A stretch of DNA of 64,000 nt, taken from the NCBI RefSeq assembly GCF_030450055.1, contig NZ_CP118480.1, positions 2,135,415 through 2,199,414 of the forward strand, in the 5' to 3' direction. Numbering within the stretch: position 1 is the stretch's first letter; every line of letters begins with the position of its first letter. The translations under genes were made by a program, and so were the position numbers. This document shows positions 1-6,932 of the stretch, piece after piece. This DNA comes from Gallaecimonas kandeliae (lineage in GTDB: Bacteria > Pseudomonadota > Gammaproteobacteria > Enterobacterales > Gallaecimonadaceae). A model generated the notes under the pieces. It was not told the origin of the DNA. It was given only the letters and a program-made list of their open reading frames with translations, and did no database searches.

Positions 1-1
1 C

Positions 2-82
2 GTGACCCCGGCGACGCTTATCAGCGGCTGGGTCACAGATCGCGGCCTCATCACCGAAGCGGCCGCCTTCCACCACTCCTGA
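2..82 (+). CDS. C-terminal fragment of an unidentified protein (5' end outside window)
   Basis: An open frame enters from the left edge and ends at a TGA at 80-82. About 26 residues are visible, ending in a histidine-serine tail, with no recognisable motif. It stops 12 nt before the following lipoprotein gene, with no terminator between them, so the two are probably co-transcribed. The reading frame is inferred only from this spacing and the absence of earlier stops; the product cannot be named. Confidence 0.4.
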   Translation: MTPATLISGWVTDRGLITEAAAFHHS

Positions 83-94
83 AGAGGACAACAG

Positions 95-733
95 ATGAAA
101 GGACTCATCCTGCCCCTGGCCCTGCTGCTGGGGGCCTGCGCCAACCTCCAATCCTCCCCCCAAGACGGCTACCAGGCCGCCATTGCGGACGCCGCCGTCA
201 TAGAGCCGGGAGAAGCCATGCCACTGGCCCCCATACCCCAGGGCAAGGTGTTGGTGGTGACTTGGAGCAAATACCCGGCGAGCTTTCCTACTGGCCAGGA
301 TGTGCAGCTCAGCTGGGGCGAAACCTGGGTAACACTGGATGGGGCCGTCAGAGGCTTCTGCAAGGGCTACCAGGACAAGACGGCCCAGACCCAACGGCTG
401 CTGGGCCTGCCGGTGGTGGCCGGCGAGCAGCGCAGCTTCGTGACCCTGGAAGTGGACAGGGAGGAGCTGTTCCGGCCCTGCGCCAACCCCAGCCTGGATC
501 AGAGCCAGTGCGGCCCGGATTTTCCCAAGGACGTCAGCCCCGCCTACAGGGCCTGGTTCGCCGGCCAGACCGCCGCCTCCTACCAGGAAAAGGGCTTCCC
601 CTGGACCCGCCTTGGCTACACCTACAACTACAACGCCGGCGCCTCTGAAGTGGGCCCCACCGAGCTGGTGCTGCCCAAGGGCAGTAGCGCCAAGGTGGTC
701 GCCGTCGTAGAGACGGCCCAGTACTGCCGCTGA
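95..733 (+). CDS. Putative outer- or inner-membrane lipoprotein, unknown function
   Basis: A 212-residue protein. The N-terminus is a short lipoprotein signal: a lysine, a leucine-rich stretch, then the lipobox LLGAC with the acylated cysteine at residue 15. The rest is a globular domain with further cysteines (for example in GFCKGYQ and in the penultimate YCR) and several Trp/Tyr residues, suggesting an exported fold with disulfides. The start is supported by an AGAGGA-type Shine-Dalgarno sequence a few bases upstream. A bidirectional terminator follows directly. I do not recognise the family. Confidence 0.75.
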   Translation: MKGLILPLALLLGACANLQSSPQDGYQAAIADAAVIEPGEAMPLAPIPQGKVLVVTWSKYPASFPTGQDVQLSWGETWVTLDGAVRGFCKGYQDKTAQTQRLLGLPVVAGEQRSFVTLEVDREELFRPCANPSLDQSQCGPDFPKDVSPAYRAWFAGQTAASYQEKGFPWTRLGYTYNYNAGASEVGPTELVLPKGSSAKVVAVVETAQYCR

Positions 734-750
734 GCCAAGACAACCCCATA

Positions 751-777
751 AAAAGGCGCCCTGAGGCGCCTTTTTTT
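751..777. terminator. Bidirectional Rho-independent terminator
   Basis: Stem GGCGCC (755-760), loop CTGA, stem GGCGCC (765-770), with an A-run on the left and a T-run on the right. It serves the lipoprotein gene on the plus strand and the convergent mtnD on the minus strand. Confidence 0.85.
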
Positions 778-1304
778 CAGGCCGCGATAAAGTTCGCCGC
801 CACCTTGTCTCCCGTATGCTGGGCCACCCAGCCATCGGGGTTGGTGAAGAGGCGCACGGCCACGAAGTAAGGCTCGCGGCCCATGTCAAACCAATGCCTG
901 GTGCCGGCCGGCACCGACAGGTAGTCCCCCTGGGTGCAGGTCAGGGCATGGACCCTGTCCCCCAGGTGCAGGTAGAAGATGCCGCTGCCGGCGGCGAAGA
1001 AGCGCACCTCGTCTTCGGCGTGGATATGCTCGTCGAGGAACTTCTTACGCAGCTCGGCCGCATTGGGGTTGTCCGGCTGCAGGGACACCACGTCCACGCT
1101 CTGGTAGCCGCCCTGCTGCTGCCACTGGGCTATGGCGTCCTGGTAGCACTCCAGCACGGCGCCTGGACTGAGGTCGGCAAGGGGTCGGGTGGGCAGGTAC
1201 TGGTAATCGATGCCCTGTTCCGCCAGGGTGGCGGCGATGTCGGCACGCTCGGTGAGCAGCGCCAGCTCGGTACCCTGCTCGTCGCAGAGGCGCAAGGTGG
1301 TCAT
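777..1304 (-). CDS. mtnD: Acireductone dioxygenase MtnD
   Basis: Oxidises the acireductone made by MtnC; with Fe2+ bound it yields formate and 2-keto-4-methylthiobutyrate in the methionine salvage pathway. It is a 175-residue cupin of the usual family length. The metal ligands are visible as H93, H95 and E99 in HIHAEDE and H137 in GTRHW. The ATG overlaps the mtnC stop by 4 nt (ATGA) and is preceded by AAGGAGAT, a strong Shine-Dalgarno sequence, so it is the last gene of an mtnB-mtnC-mtnD operon and is translationally coupled. Its product is the substrate of the divergent aminotransferase gene at 2666. Confidence 0.96.
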   Translation of the reverse strand: MTTLRLCDEQGTELALLTERADIAATLAEQGIDYQYLPTRPLADLSPGAVLECYQDAIAQWQQQGGYQSVDVVSLQPDNPNAAELRKKFLDEHIHAEDEVRFFAAGSGIFYLHLGDRVHALTCTQGDYLSVPAGTRHWFDMGREPYFVAVRLFTNPDGWVAQHTGDKVAANFIAA

Positions 1305-1975
1305 GGGTTTATCTCCTTGAAATCATGAGCCTGAGGATAGCCCTCGGCGGCCTGGGTACCGGGCCTGACCAGTTGGCAGACCTTAAAACCCGCCAGCTTG
1401 GCGGCGGCCAGCTCCTCCTTGATGTCGGACAGGAACAGAATGGCCTCAGCCGGCAGGGCCAGGGCCTTGGCGATGTTGTCGTAGCTGCCCTGCTCCCGCT
1501 TGTGGCCGATGCGGGTGTCAAAGTTGGCCTCGAAGAGCCCCTGCAGATCGCCGGCGTCGGAATAACCGAACAGCAGCTGCTGGGCCTCCACCGAACCTGA
1601 GGAATAGACGGCCAGGCGCAGCCCCCGCCTGCGCCATGCCTCGAGCACGGGGGCCACTTCAGGATAGACATGGCCGGTGAAGTCGCCGGCCTCGTAGCCG
1701 CAGCGCCAGATGAGCCCCTGCAGGGCCTTGAGGGGTGTGACCTTCTTGTCTTCGTCTATCCAGCGGATAAGCGCCGCCAACTGCCCTGCCCTGTCGTCCT
1801 CGGCAAGGCCGGCCTCAAGGCTGACCGCCCTCAGGATCTCGGCCACCGCCGGCGTATCGCCCTGCTCCTCGATAAAGGCGGCCAGGCGTGTCCTGGCATA
1901 GGGGAAGAGCACCTTATGCACGAAGGCGATATCGGTGGTGGTGCCTTCCACATCCATCACAACGGCTTTGATCAT
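1301..1975 (-). CDS. mtnC: Enolase-phosphatase E1 MtnC
   Basis: A bifunctional HAD-superfamily enzyme that enolises and dephosphorylates 2,3-diketo-5-methylthiopentyl-1-phosphate to the acireductone used by MtnD. The start is placed at the ATG giving MIKAVVMDVEGT, because this produces the 4-nt ATGA overlap with the mtnB stop and aligns with the family; an in-frame ATG 7 codons upstream lies inside mtnB. The HAD motif carries D8 and E10, where E replaces the second aspartate as is typical of MtnC. Further HAD motifs are YSSGS near the middle and LFLSD towards the C-terminus. Length is 224 residues. Middle gene of the salvage operon. Confidence 0.95.
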   Translation of the reverse strand: MIKAVVMDVEGTTTDIAFVHKVLFPYARTRLAAFIEEQGDTPAVAEILRAVSLEAGLAEDDRAGQLAALIRWIDEDKKVTPLKALQGLIWRCGYEAGDFTGHVYPEVAPVLEAWRRRGLRLAVYSSGSVEAQQLLFGYSDAGDLQGLFEANFDTRIGHKREQGSYDNIAKALALPAEAILFLSDIKEELAAAKLAGFKVCQLVRPGTQAAEGYPQAHDFKEINP

Positions 1976-2571
1976 CGGCGTAGCTCCCATTCGCATTGCA
2001 GCAGGAATTCCAGCCCCTCGAGGTGGCGCCAGGCCTCCTCCGGGCTTTGGCCGAAGGCGTAGAGGCCATGGCCCTTGAGCAGCAGACCGCCCACAAAGGG
2101 CTTGGCCTGGTAGCGGCTGCGGATCTGCTCGGCCAAGGCAGGCATGTCCTGGGTATTGTCAAAACAGGCGATGCCCAGGGGAGCCAGGTGGTCGGTGACG
2201 CCGCGGATGGCCTTTTGCATCTCGAAGCCTTCCAGCCAGAGGGTATCCCCTTCCACCTTGCGGGACAGCACAGTGGCGGCCACCGAATGGGTGTGGAAAA
2301 CGGCCTGGATGGCAGGGTCGCTGCCATAGAGGGCGCAGTGCACCAAGGTCTCGGCGGAGGGCTTGGGACCAGCGACGACCTTGCCTTGCAGATCCACGGT
2401 GACCAGATCGTTTTCGGTGAGGCTGGCCTTGTCGACCCCGGAGGCGGTGATAAGGCAGCGATCGGCAGCGATGCGGACAGAGAGATTGCCACCGGTAGCG
2501 GGCAGCCAATGGCGGGCGGCCGCCTGGTTGCAATAGCGCAGCAGGCTTTGGGTGAGTCCCCCTTGGGACAT
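1972..2571 (-). CDS. mtnB: Methylthioribulose-1-phosphate dehydratase MtnB
   Basis: A class II aldolase-fold Zn enzyme that dehydrates 5-methylthioribulose-1-phosphate. It is 199 residues long. The zinc-binding histidines are seen at H93 and H95 (FHTHS) and at H168 (KGHG). The frame stays open for about 100 codons upstream, but that region lies in the divergent promoter and inside the opposite gene, so the start is placed at the ATG giving MSQGGLTQS, matching family length. First gene of the mtnBCD operon, which faces the aminotransferase gene across a 94-bp regulatory gap holding a met box. Confidence 0.95.
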   Translation of the reverse strand: MSQGGLTQSLLRYCNQAAARHWLPATGGNLSVRIAADRCLITASGVDKASLTENDLVTVDLQGKVVAGPKPSAETLVHCALYGSDPAIQAVFHTHSVAATVLSRKVEGDTLWLEGFEMQKAIRGVTDHLAPLGIACFDNTQDMPALAEQIRSRYQAKPFVGGLLLKGHGLYAFGQSPEEAWRHLEGLEFLLQCEWELRR

Positions 2572-2593
2572 AAAAGCGCTCCGTTTGGATAGA

Positions 2594-2603
2594 TAGACGT
2601 CTA
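2594..2603. promoter_or_regulatory. Candidate MetJ operator (met box)
   Basis: The 10-bp palindrome TAGACGTCTA contains a perfect copy of the MetJ met-box consensus AGACGTCT (2595-2602) in the gap between divergent mtnB and the aminotransferase gene. The neighbouring 8-mers match the consensus poorly (2-3 of 8 positions), whereas MetJ usually binds at least two tandem boxes, so occupancy is uncertain. The location between two methionine-salvage transcription units supports the call. Confidence 0.6.
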
Positions 2604-2665
2604 AGTTGCCAAATCCTAGCATTCTGCTACCCTGTCGCCAAACGCTTTTCTGAAGAGGCCTCACC

Positions 2666-3811
2666 TTGACCCTCGCTTCCAAGCTGCCCTTGGTGGGCAC
2701 CACCATCTTCACCCAGATGTCGGCCCTGGCCGCAGAATTCGGCGCCTTGAACCTGTCACAGGGCTTCCCCGACTTCGCCCCCGACCAGCGGCTGCTGGAC
2801 AGGGCCGCCACGGCCATCACCCTAGGCAACAACCAATATGCCCCCATGACCGGCTTGCCGGCCTTGCGGGAGGCCATAGCGGGGCTGATCAGCCAACACT
2901 ACGGCAGGACTGTGGATGCCAACCTGGAGGTGACGGTCACCAGCGGCGCCTCCGAGGCCATCTTCGACGCCATAGCGGCCCTGGTGCGCCCCGGTGACGA
3001 AGTGGTGCTGTTCGACCCAGCCTACGACCTCTACGAGCCGGCTGTGCTGCTGGCCGGCGGTGTCTGGCGGCGCCTGGCCCTGACGGCGCCGGACTTCCGC
3101 CCCGACTGGCAGGCCTTCGAGGCAGTGCTCGGCCCCAAGACCCGCCTCGTCATCATCAACAGCCCCCACAACCCCACCGGCAGCTGCTGGCAGGAGCAGG
3201 ACCTGGCAGCCCTCTGGCAGGCCATCAAGAGCCAGGACTGCTACCTGATCTCGGACGAGGTCTACGAGTTCATCCATTTCGGCGAAACGGCCGTGAGCGT
3301 CCACAAGCACTCCCAGCTGCGTGACCGCGCCTTAGTGGTGTCCTCCTTCGGCAAGAGCTTCCACCTGACCGGCTGGAAGCTGGGCTATGTGGTGGCGCCT
3401 GCTGCCCTCAGCGCTGAGCTGCGCAAGGTGCACCAGTTCGTGACCTTCTGCACCGCCACGCCGCTGCAGGCCGCCATGGCCGAGCACCTCAAGGCCCTGC
3501 CCGAAGAGACCTTCACCCTGGCCGGCTTCTACCGCCAGAAAAGGGACCTGCTGCGGGATCTCCTGGCCGGCAGCCGCTTCAAGCTGCTGCCCTGCGACGG
3601 CACCTACTTCCAGCTGCTCGATTACAGCGCCATCTCGGACGAGGACGACCTGAGCTTCTGCCAGCGCCTGGTCAAGGACATCGGCGTCGCCGCCATCCCG
3701 GTCAGCGTTTTCTACGCCGAGCCGCCGGCCGGCCAGCGCCTGATCCGCCTCTGCTTCGCCAAGGAAGACGACACCTTGAAAGAGGCAGCCCGGCGCCTTA
3801 GCCAGCTATAA
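2666..3811 (+). CDS. ybdL: Methionine-type PLP aminotransferase (YbdL/MtnE role)
   Basis: A fold-type I aminotransferase of 381 residues, closest by eye to E. coli YbdL, which prefers methionine. It would transaminate 2-keto-4-methylthiobutyrate to methionine, closing the salvage cycle whose other genes lie divergently. Motifs: NSPHNPTG around 165-172, DEVY with the cofactor-contacting Asp at 197, and Schiff-base lysine K230 in SFGKSFH. The start is a TTG; AAGAGG sits 7 nt upstream and the resulting N-terminus (SKLPLVGTTIFTQMS) aligns with YbdL, whereas the first ATG would remove 17 conserved residues. Followed by a terminator. Confidence 0.9.
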   Translation: MTLASKLPLVGTTIFTQMSALAAEFGALNLSQGFPDFAPDQRLLDRAATAITLGNNQYAPMTGLPALREAIAGLISQHYGRTVDANLEVTVTSGASEAIFDAIAALVRPGDEVVLFDPAYDLYEPAVLLAGGVWRRLALTAPDFRPDWQAFEAVLGPKTRLVIINSPHNPTGSCWQEQDLAALWQAIKSQDCYLISDEVYEFIHFGETAVSVHKHSQLRDRALVVSSFGKSFHLTGWKLGYVVAPAALSAELRKVHQFVTFCTATPLQAAMAEHLKALPEETFTLAGFYRQKRDLLRDLLAGSRFKLLPCDGTYFQLLDYSAISDEDDLSFCQRLVKDIGVAAIPVSVFYAEPPAGQRLIRLCFAKEDDTLKEAARRLSQL

Positions 3812-3815
3812 AAAG

Positions 3816-3842
3816 AAAAGGCCGCGTTGAGCGGCCTTTTTT
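3816..3842. terminator. Bidirectional Rho-independent terminator
   Basis: Stem GGCCGC (3820-3825), loop GTTGA, stem GCGGCC (3831-3836) flanked by A- and T-runs. It separates the aminotransferase gene from convergent creA. Confidence 0.85.
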
Positions 3843-3858
3843 ATCGGCTGACGATACC

Positions 3859-4308
3859 TTAGCTCGGCGCCGTCCATGCTGCAGTGCCATAGAGCGGCAC
3901 AGTCGAGATAGCGTGGTGATGGCTGCCTTGTGTCTCCTTGGTGGAGTAGGAGAGGTAGATGAGGGTCTGGGTTTCCGCATCCCAGATCCGGCGCACCTTG
4001 AGGGATTTGAAGAGCACCGACAGGGATTCCTTGAACACCAGCTCACCGGACTTGGACCTATCTATGTGGGCCAGCATGGTCTTGTCGATGGGCCCCGTCT
4101 GACGGCAGGCGATGGACATGTCCGACGGATCGGCAAAATCCAGGTCCGCTTCCACGTGGGCCACGTGGCAGGTCACACCGGGGATCTTGGGATCCACAAA
4201 GCCCCTGACCACCACGTCCTTGGTAGTGAACCAGCCCAGGGACACCCTGGCACTGTCGTCGCCACAACCGGCCAACAGCAGGGCCAGCAACAGCCATTTT
4301 CTACTCAT
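3859..4308 (-). CDS. creA: CreA family protein, predicted lipoprotein
   Basis: A 149-residue protein of the CreA family, whose biochemical role is not established. The conserved CreA core is recognisable: WFTTKDVVVRGFVDPKIPGV, then the cysteine after VT, ACRQTGPI, FKSLKVRRIWD and the C-terminal AISTVP. Here the N-terminus is a lipoprotein signal with lipobox LLAGC (Cys 15), whereas many CreA proteins have a cleaved signal peptide, so it is probably membrane-anchored facing the periplasm. GGAGAAC precedes the ATG. A monocistronic unit between terminators. Confidence 0.88.
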   Translation of the reverse strand: MSRKWLLLALLLAGCGDDSARVSLGWFTTKDVVVRGFVDPKIPGVTCHVAHVEADLDFADPSDMSIACRQTGPIDKTMLAHIDRSKSGELVFKESLSVLFKSLKVRRIWDAETQTLIYLSYSTKETQGSHHHAISTVPLYGTAAWTAPS

Positions 4309-4320
4309 CCGTTCTCCTAA

Positions 4321-4348
4321 GAAAAAACCCCGGCAAGCCGGGGTTTTT
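4321..4348. terminator. Bidirectional Rho-independent terminator
   Basis: Stem CCCCGGC (4328-4334) and GCCGGGG (4337-4343) around a very short loop, with A- and T-runs outside. It lies between the ppiD stop and the creA start, so mainly ends ppiD transcription on the minus strand. Confidence 0.8.
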
Positions 4349-4350
4349 CA

Positions 4351-6237
4351 TCAACCTTTATCGGTGTTGAAGACCTTGATATCCGCCGTCTTGCGCAGGG
4401 CATCGATGAACTGGCGGTTGGCATCCCCTTCCCTTTGCTGGGCCAAGCGCTTCTGCCACATGTCGATGACCGGCTGGTCCTCGGCCTTGGGCTCATAGGC
4501 GTGGACGGCCTTGACCTCTACCACGGCGCTGTCGCCGTCGGCCAGGCTCACCAGCTCACGGCCACCGGGCTGCTGGCTGAAGGCGCTGCGGCCGACGGCC
4601 GGGGCCACCTTGGTGTCGTTGCGATTGACGCCGTCAAAGGTCTCGAACTTGAGGCCATTCTCGGTCAGCCAGGCGGTGACATCTTCCTTGGCGTTGAGCT
4701 TGTCCAGCAGGGCCTGGGCGGTCGCTTCGGCCTTGGCCTTGGCTTTCTCGCCTTGCAGGCTGGCTTGGATCTCGGCCTTCACCTCGTCCAGGGACTTGCG
4801 GTGGGCGTCCTTGAAGTCGCTGGCGCGAACCACGAAGACGTGCTCGGGGCCGGCTTCGATGACTTCGGAGTTGACCTTGTCCAGCTTGACGCTCTCGGAG
4901 AAGGCGGCATCCAGCACCTTGGGATAGTTCAAGGCCGCCGGCGCCTTGGCACGGGCGAACAGGGGCAGGTGCTTGACTTCCAGGCCAACGGCCTTGGCGG
5001 CGTCAACCAGGCTGTCCGGGTTCTCGAAGGCCAGGCGCTCCAGTTCGTCCTGCTTCTTGTAGAAGAGATCCTCGGCAGCCTTCTTGGTCAGCTGGGCCTT
5101 GATCTCAGCTTTGACCTCGTCCAGGGACTTGGTCTCGCCGGCCTGGATGCCGGTCAGTTTGATGAGGTGGTAACCGAAGGCGGACTTCACGGGGCCAGCG
5201 ACGTCACCTTCTTTGGCGATGGCGAAGAGGGCCTTGTCGAAACCGGGGTCCAGTACGCCTTGCTCGTTCCAGCCCAGGTCACCGCCCTTGGTGGCACTGA
5301 AGGTGTCTTGGGATTCGGCCTTGGCCACATCGGCAAAGTCCTTGCCGCCCTGGATCTCCTTCAACGCAGCGGCGGCCTTGGCCTCGGCGTCCTTACCGGT
5401 GAACAGGATGTGGGAAGAACGGCGCTTCTCGGGACGCTTGAACTGGTTGGCGTTGTCCTTGTAGTAGTCACTGATCTCCTGGTCGGAAACGGTGACGGAC
5501 GGCTCCAGGGCCTTCTCGGACAGTTCCAGGTAGTCGATGGCTACCTGCTCCGGGGCCATGTAGCCCTGGGGCTGGCTGTCGTAGCGTGCCTTGATCTCGT
5601 CGTCGCTGACCTGGACCTTGCCCACGAAGTCGGCAGCCTTGACGGTAGCGACCTGGATGTCGCGGGTCTGGCGGCTGGCGGCGTAAAGGGTCTTGGCCTC
5701 TTCAGGCAGCACTATGGTGGAGGAGATGACGCCGTCGACGAACTGCTGGCGGGCCAGGTCGACACGGACCATCTCGGAGAATTTGCTGGGGGTCAGCCCC
5801 TGGTTGCGCAGCACGGCCAGGTAGCGGTCGTTGTCGAACTTGCCGTCGATCTTGAAGGCGTCGTAGCCAAGGATGGCGTCCTTGACCTGGCTGTCGGAAA
5901 CCCGCAGCCCCATGTCGCTGATGGCGTCGGCCACCAGGTGTTGGTTGACCAGTTGTTCCAGGGCGCCTTTGCGCAGCTGCTGCATGAAGGCGTCGTTGCC
6001 GGAGAGCTGCTTGAACATGTCACCGCTCTGGGCTTCCATGCGGGCACGTTCGTTCTGGTAGGCACGCTCCAGCTCAACCCGGCTGATGGATTGACCATTG
6101 ACCTCGGCTGCTGCGTTGCCATGCGGCCCGCCTCTGAGGTAGGAATAAACACCAGTCAGGGCGAAGGAAAGGATGATGAACCCAAGGATGATTTTCACCA
6201 CCCAGTTCTGTGACCCTTCCCGGATCTGTTCCATCAT
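4351..6237 (-). CDS. ppiD: Periplasmic folding chaperone PpiD
   Basis: An inner-membrane-anchored periplasmic chaperone of 628 residues that sits near the Sec translocon and assists newly exported proteins. The N-terminus has a short cytoplasmic segment and one membrane helix at about residues 14-34 (KIILGFIILSFALTG), followed by a SurA-N-like region, a parvulin-type domain near 260-360 (RSSHILF through FGYHLIKL), and a long C-terminal chaperone region. The double-Met start matches known PpiD proteins. In E. coli ppiD also follows hupB, but here tRNA-Asp and a terminator separate them, so ppiD likely has its own promoter. Confidence 0.95.
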   Translation of the reverse strand: MMEQIREGSQNWVVKIILGFIILSFALTGVYSYLRGGPHGNAAAEVNGQSISRVELERAYQNERARMEAQSGDMFKQLSGNDAFMQQLRKGALEQLVNQHLVADAISDMGLRVSDSQVKDAILGYDAFKIDGKFDNDRYLAVLRNQGLTPSKFSEMVRVDLARQQFVDGVISSTIVLPEEAKTLYAASRQTRDIQVATVKAADFVGKVQVSDDEIKARYDSQPQGYMAPEQVAIDYLELSEKALEPSVTVSDQEISDYYKDNANQFKRPEKRRSSHILFTGKDAEAKAAAALKEIQGGKDFADVAKAESQDTFSATKGGDLGWNEQGVLDPGFDKALFAIAKEGDVAGPVKSAFGYHLIKLTGIQAGETKSLDEVKAEIKAQLTKKAAEDLFYKKQDELERLAFENPDSLVDAAKAVGLEVKHLPLFARAKAPAALNYPKVLDAAFSESVKLDKVNSEVIEAGPEHVFVVRASDFKDAHRKSLDEVKAEIQASLQGEKAKAKAEATAQALLDKLNAKEDVTAWLTENGLKFETFDGVNRNDTKVAPAVGRSAFSQQPGGRELVSLADGDSAVVEVKAVHAYEPKAEDQPVIDMWQKRLAQQREGDANRQFIDALRKTADIKVFNTDKG

Positions 6238-6258
6238 TTGCTGTTATCTCTCTTATAT

Positions 6259-6290
6259 GAAAAAAGCGCATCACTCTCATGATGCGCCCT
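6259..6290 (-). terminator. Rho-independent terminator of the hupB/tRNA-Asp transcript
   Basis: Arms GCGCATCA (6266-6273) and TGATGCGC (6280-6287) with a 6-nt loop; on the minus strand the stem is followed by a T-run (6260-6265). It lies 8 nt after the tRNA-Asp CCA end and before ppiD. Confidence 0.85.
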
Positions 6291-6297
6291 TTGGTTT

Positions 6298-6374
6298 TGG
6301 CGGAGTGGACGGGACTCGAACCCGCGACCCCCGGCGTGACAGGCCGGTATTCTAACCGACTGAACTACCACTCC
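6298..6374 (-). tRNA. tRNA-Asp (GTC)
   Basis: A complete 77-nt cloverleaf on the minus strand. Acceptor stem GGAGTGG pairs with CCACTCC, discriminator G, encoded CCA (6298-6300). The anticodon loop reads CTGTCAC, giving anticodon GTC. The T arm has the GGTTCGAGTCC block. Very close to E. coli tRNA-Asp. No separate promoter is evident between it and hupB. Confidence 0.98.
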
Positions 6375-6381
6375 TCATATT

Positions 6382-6423
6382 CCTGGGCACATCAGGGTCA
6401 TGGACCCTACCGTCGTGCCCGGG
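6382..6423 (-). other. Nested hairpin between hupB and tRNA-Asp
   Basis: Outer arms 6382-6390 and 6415-6423 pair with one mismatch; inner arms AGGGTC (6394-6399) and GACCCT (6403-6408) pair perfectly around an ATG loop. There is no T-run after it on the minus strand, so it looks like a stabilising or processing structure at the end of the hupB message and not a terminator. Confidence 0.5.
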
Positions 6424-6432
6424 TAAGGCGTC

Positions 6433-6705
6433 TTAGTTGACGGAGTCTTTCAGTGCTTTACCGGCCTTGAAGGACGGGATTTTGGCAGCAGCGATGTCGA
6501 TGGTTGCACCGGTCTGAGGGTTGCGGCCAGAACGGGCAGCGCGCTCACGAACGGTGAAAGTACCGAAACCTACCAGAGCAACAGAATCGCCGTCTTTCAG
6601 GGACTCAGTTACGGCGTCAGTGAAAGCATCCAGTGCACGAGCGGCAGCGGCTTTGGAAATGTCAGCACCTGCAGCAATTTTATCGATCAGTTGTGACTTA
6701 TTCAC
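6433..6705 (-). CDS. hupB: DNA-binding protein HU-beta
   Basis: A 90-residue histone-like nucleoid protein that binds and bends DNA as a dimer. It starts at a GTG giving [20 protein letters not shown]; earlier in-frame codons would add a non-conserved extension. The beta-arm DNA-binding region is visible as [20 protein letters not shown], followed by the conserved [11 protein letters not shown] end. GGGG lies about 9 nt before the GTG. It sits downstream of lon as in E. coli, with its own strong promoter and a leader hairpin. Confidence 0.97.
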   Translation of the reverse strand: MNKSQLIDKIAAGADISKAAAARALDAFTDAVTESLKDGDSVALVGFGTFTVRERAARSGRNPQTGATIDIAAAKIPSFKAGKALKDSVN

Positions 6706-6736
6706 AATATCATCCCCTTCAATTGTTATTTTTGCT

Positions 6737-6765
6737 CCGCAGTTAAGATCTCCCAGAAACTGCGG
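6737..6765 (-). other. Hairpin in the hupB 5' leader
   Basis: Perfect 8-bp arms CCGCAGTT (6737-6744) and AACTGCGG (6758-6765) with a 13-nt loop, in the leader downstream of the predicted hupB start site and about 30 nt before the GTG. Could tune mRNA stability or translation. Confidence 0.5.
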
Positions 6766-6778
6766 CCTAGCGGAGGTT

Positions 6779-6807
6779 TTTATATCAAGCCTGTTTGCCC
6801 AGTGCAA
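6779..6807 (-). promoter_or_regulatory. Sigma-70 promoter of hupB
   Basis: On the minus strand: -35 TTGCAC (6802-6807), 17-bp spacer, -10 TATAAA (6779-6784). It lies about 75 nt upstream of the hupB start codon. Confidence 0.7.
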
Positions 6808-6932
6808 GCATACAAAAGTATGTATTCCACGTCGGCAAACCCCGGCAGAACAGGCCCTCCAGACTAGCGACCTCGCCTAGGCTATACCAGAGCGGTCGCC
6901 GCTGGAAAGCCCTCTAACGCAAAAAGTCACCT

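Noticed and set aside
2572-2665. SAM riboswitch ahead of the methionine-salvage genes
   Set aside because: The gap is too short and lacks the conserved stems; the met box explains it better.
2572-2877. A 102-residue N-terminal extension of MtnB
   Set aside because: It would run through the divergent promoter and into the opposite gene, and exceeds the family length; the ATG at 2571 fits.
4435-6213. A long open frame antisense to ppiD
   Set aside because: It mirrors ppiD codon by codon, has low-complexity Leu/Gly/Val composition, no ribosome-binding site and no recognisable domain; it is a product of GC-rich codon bias.
6840-6932. Terminator of lon (imperfect GCGACC/GGTCGC repeat, 6867-6899)
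   Set aside because: The 21-nt loop and absence of a T-run on the minus strand make it unconvincing; no other terminator was seen there.
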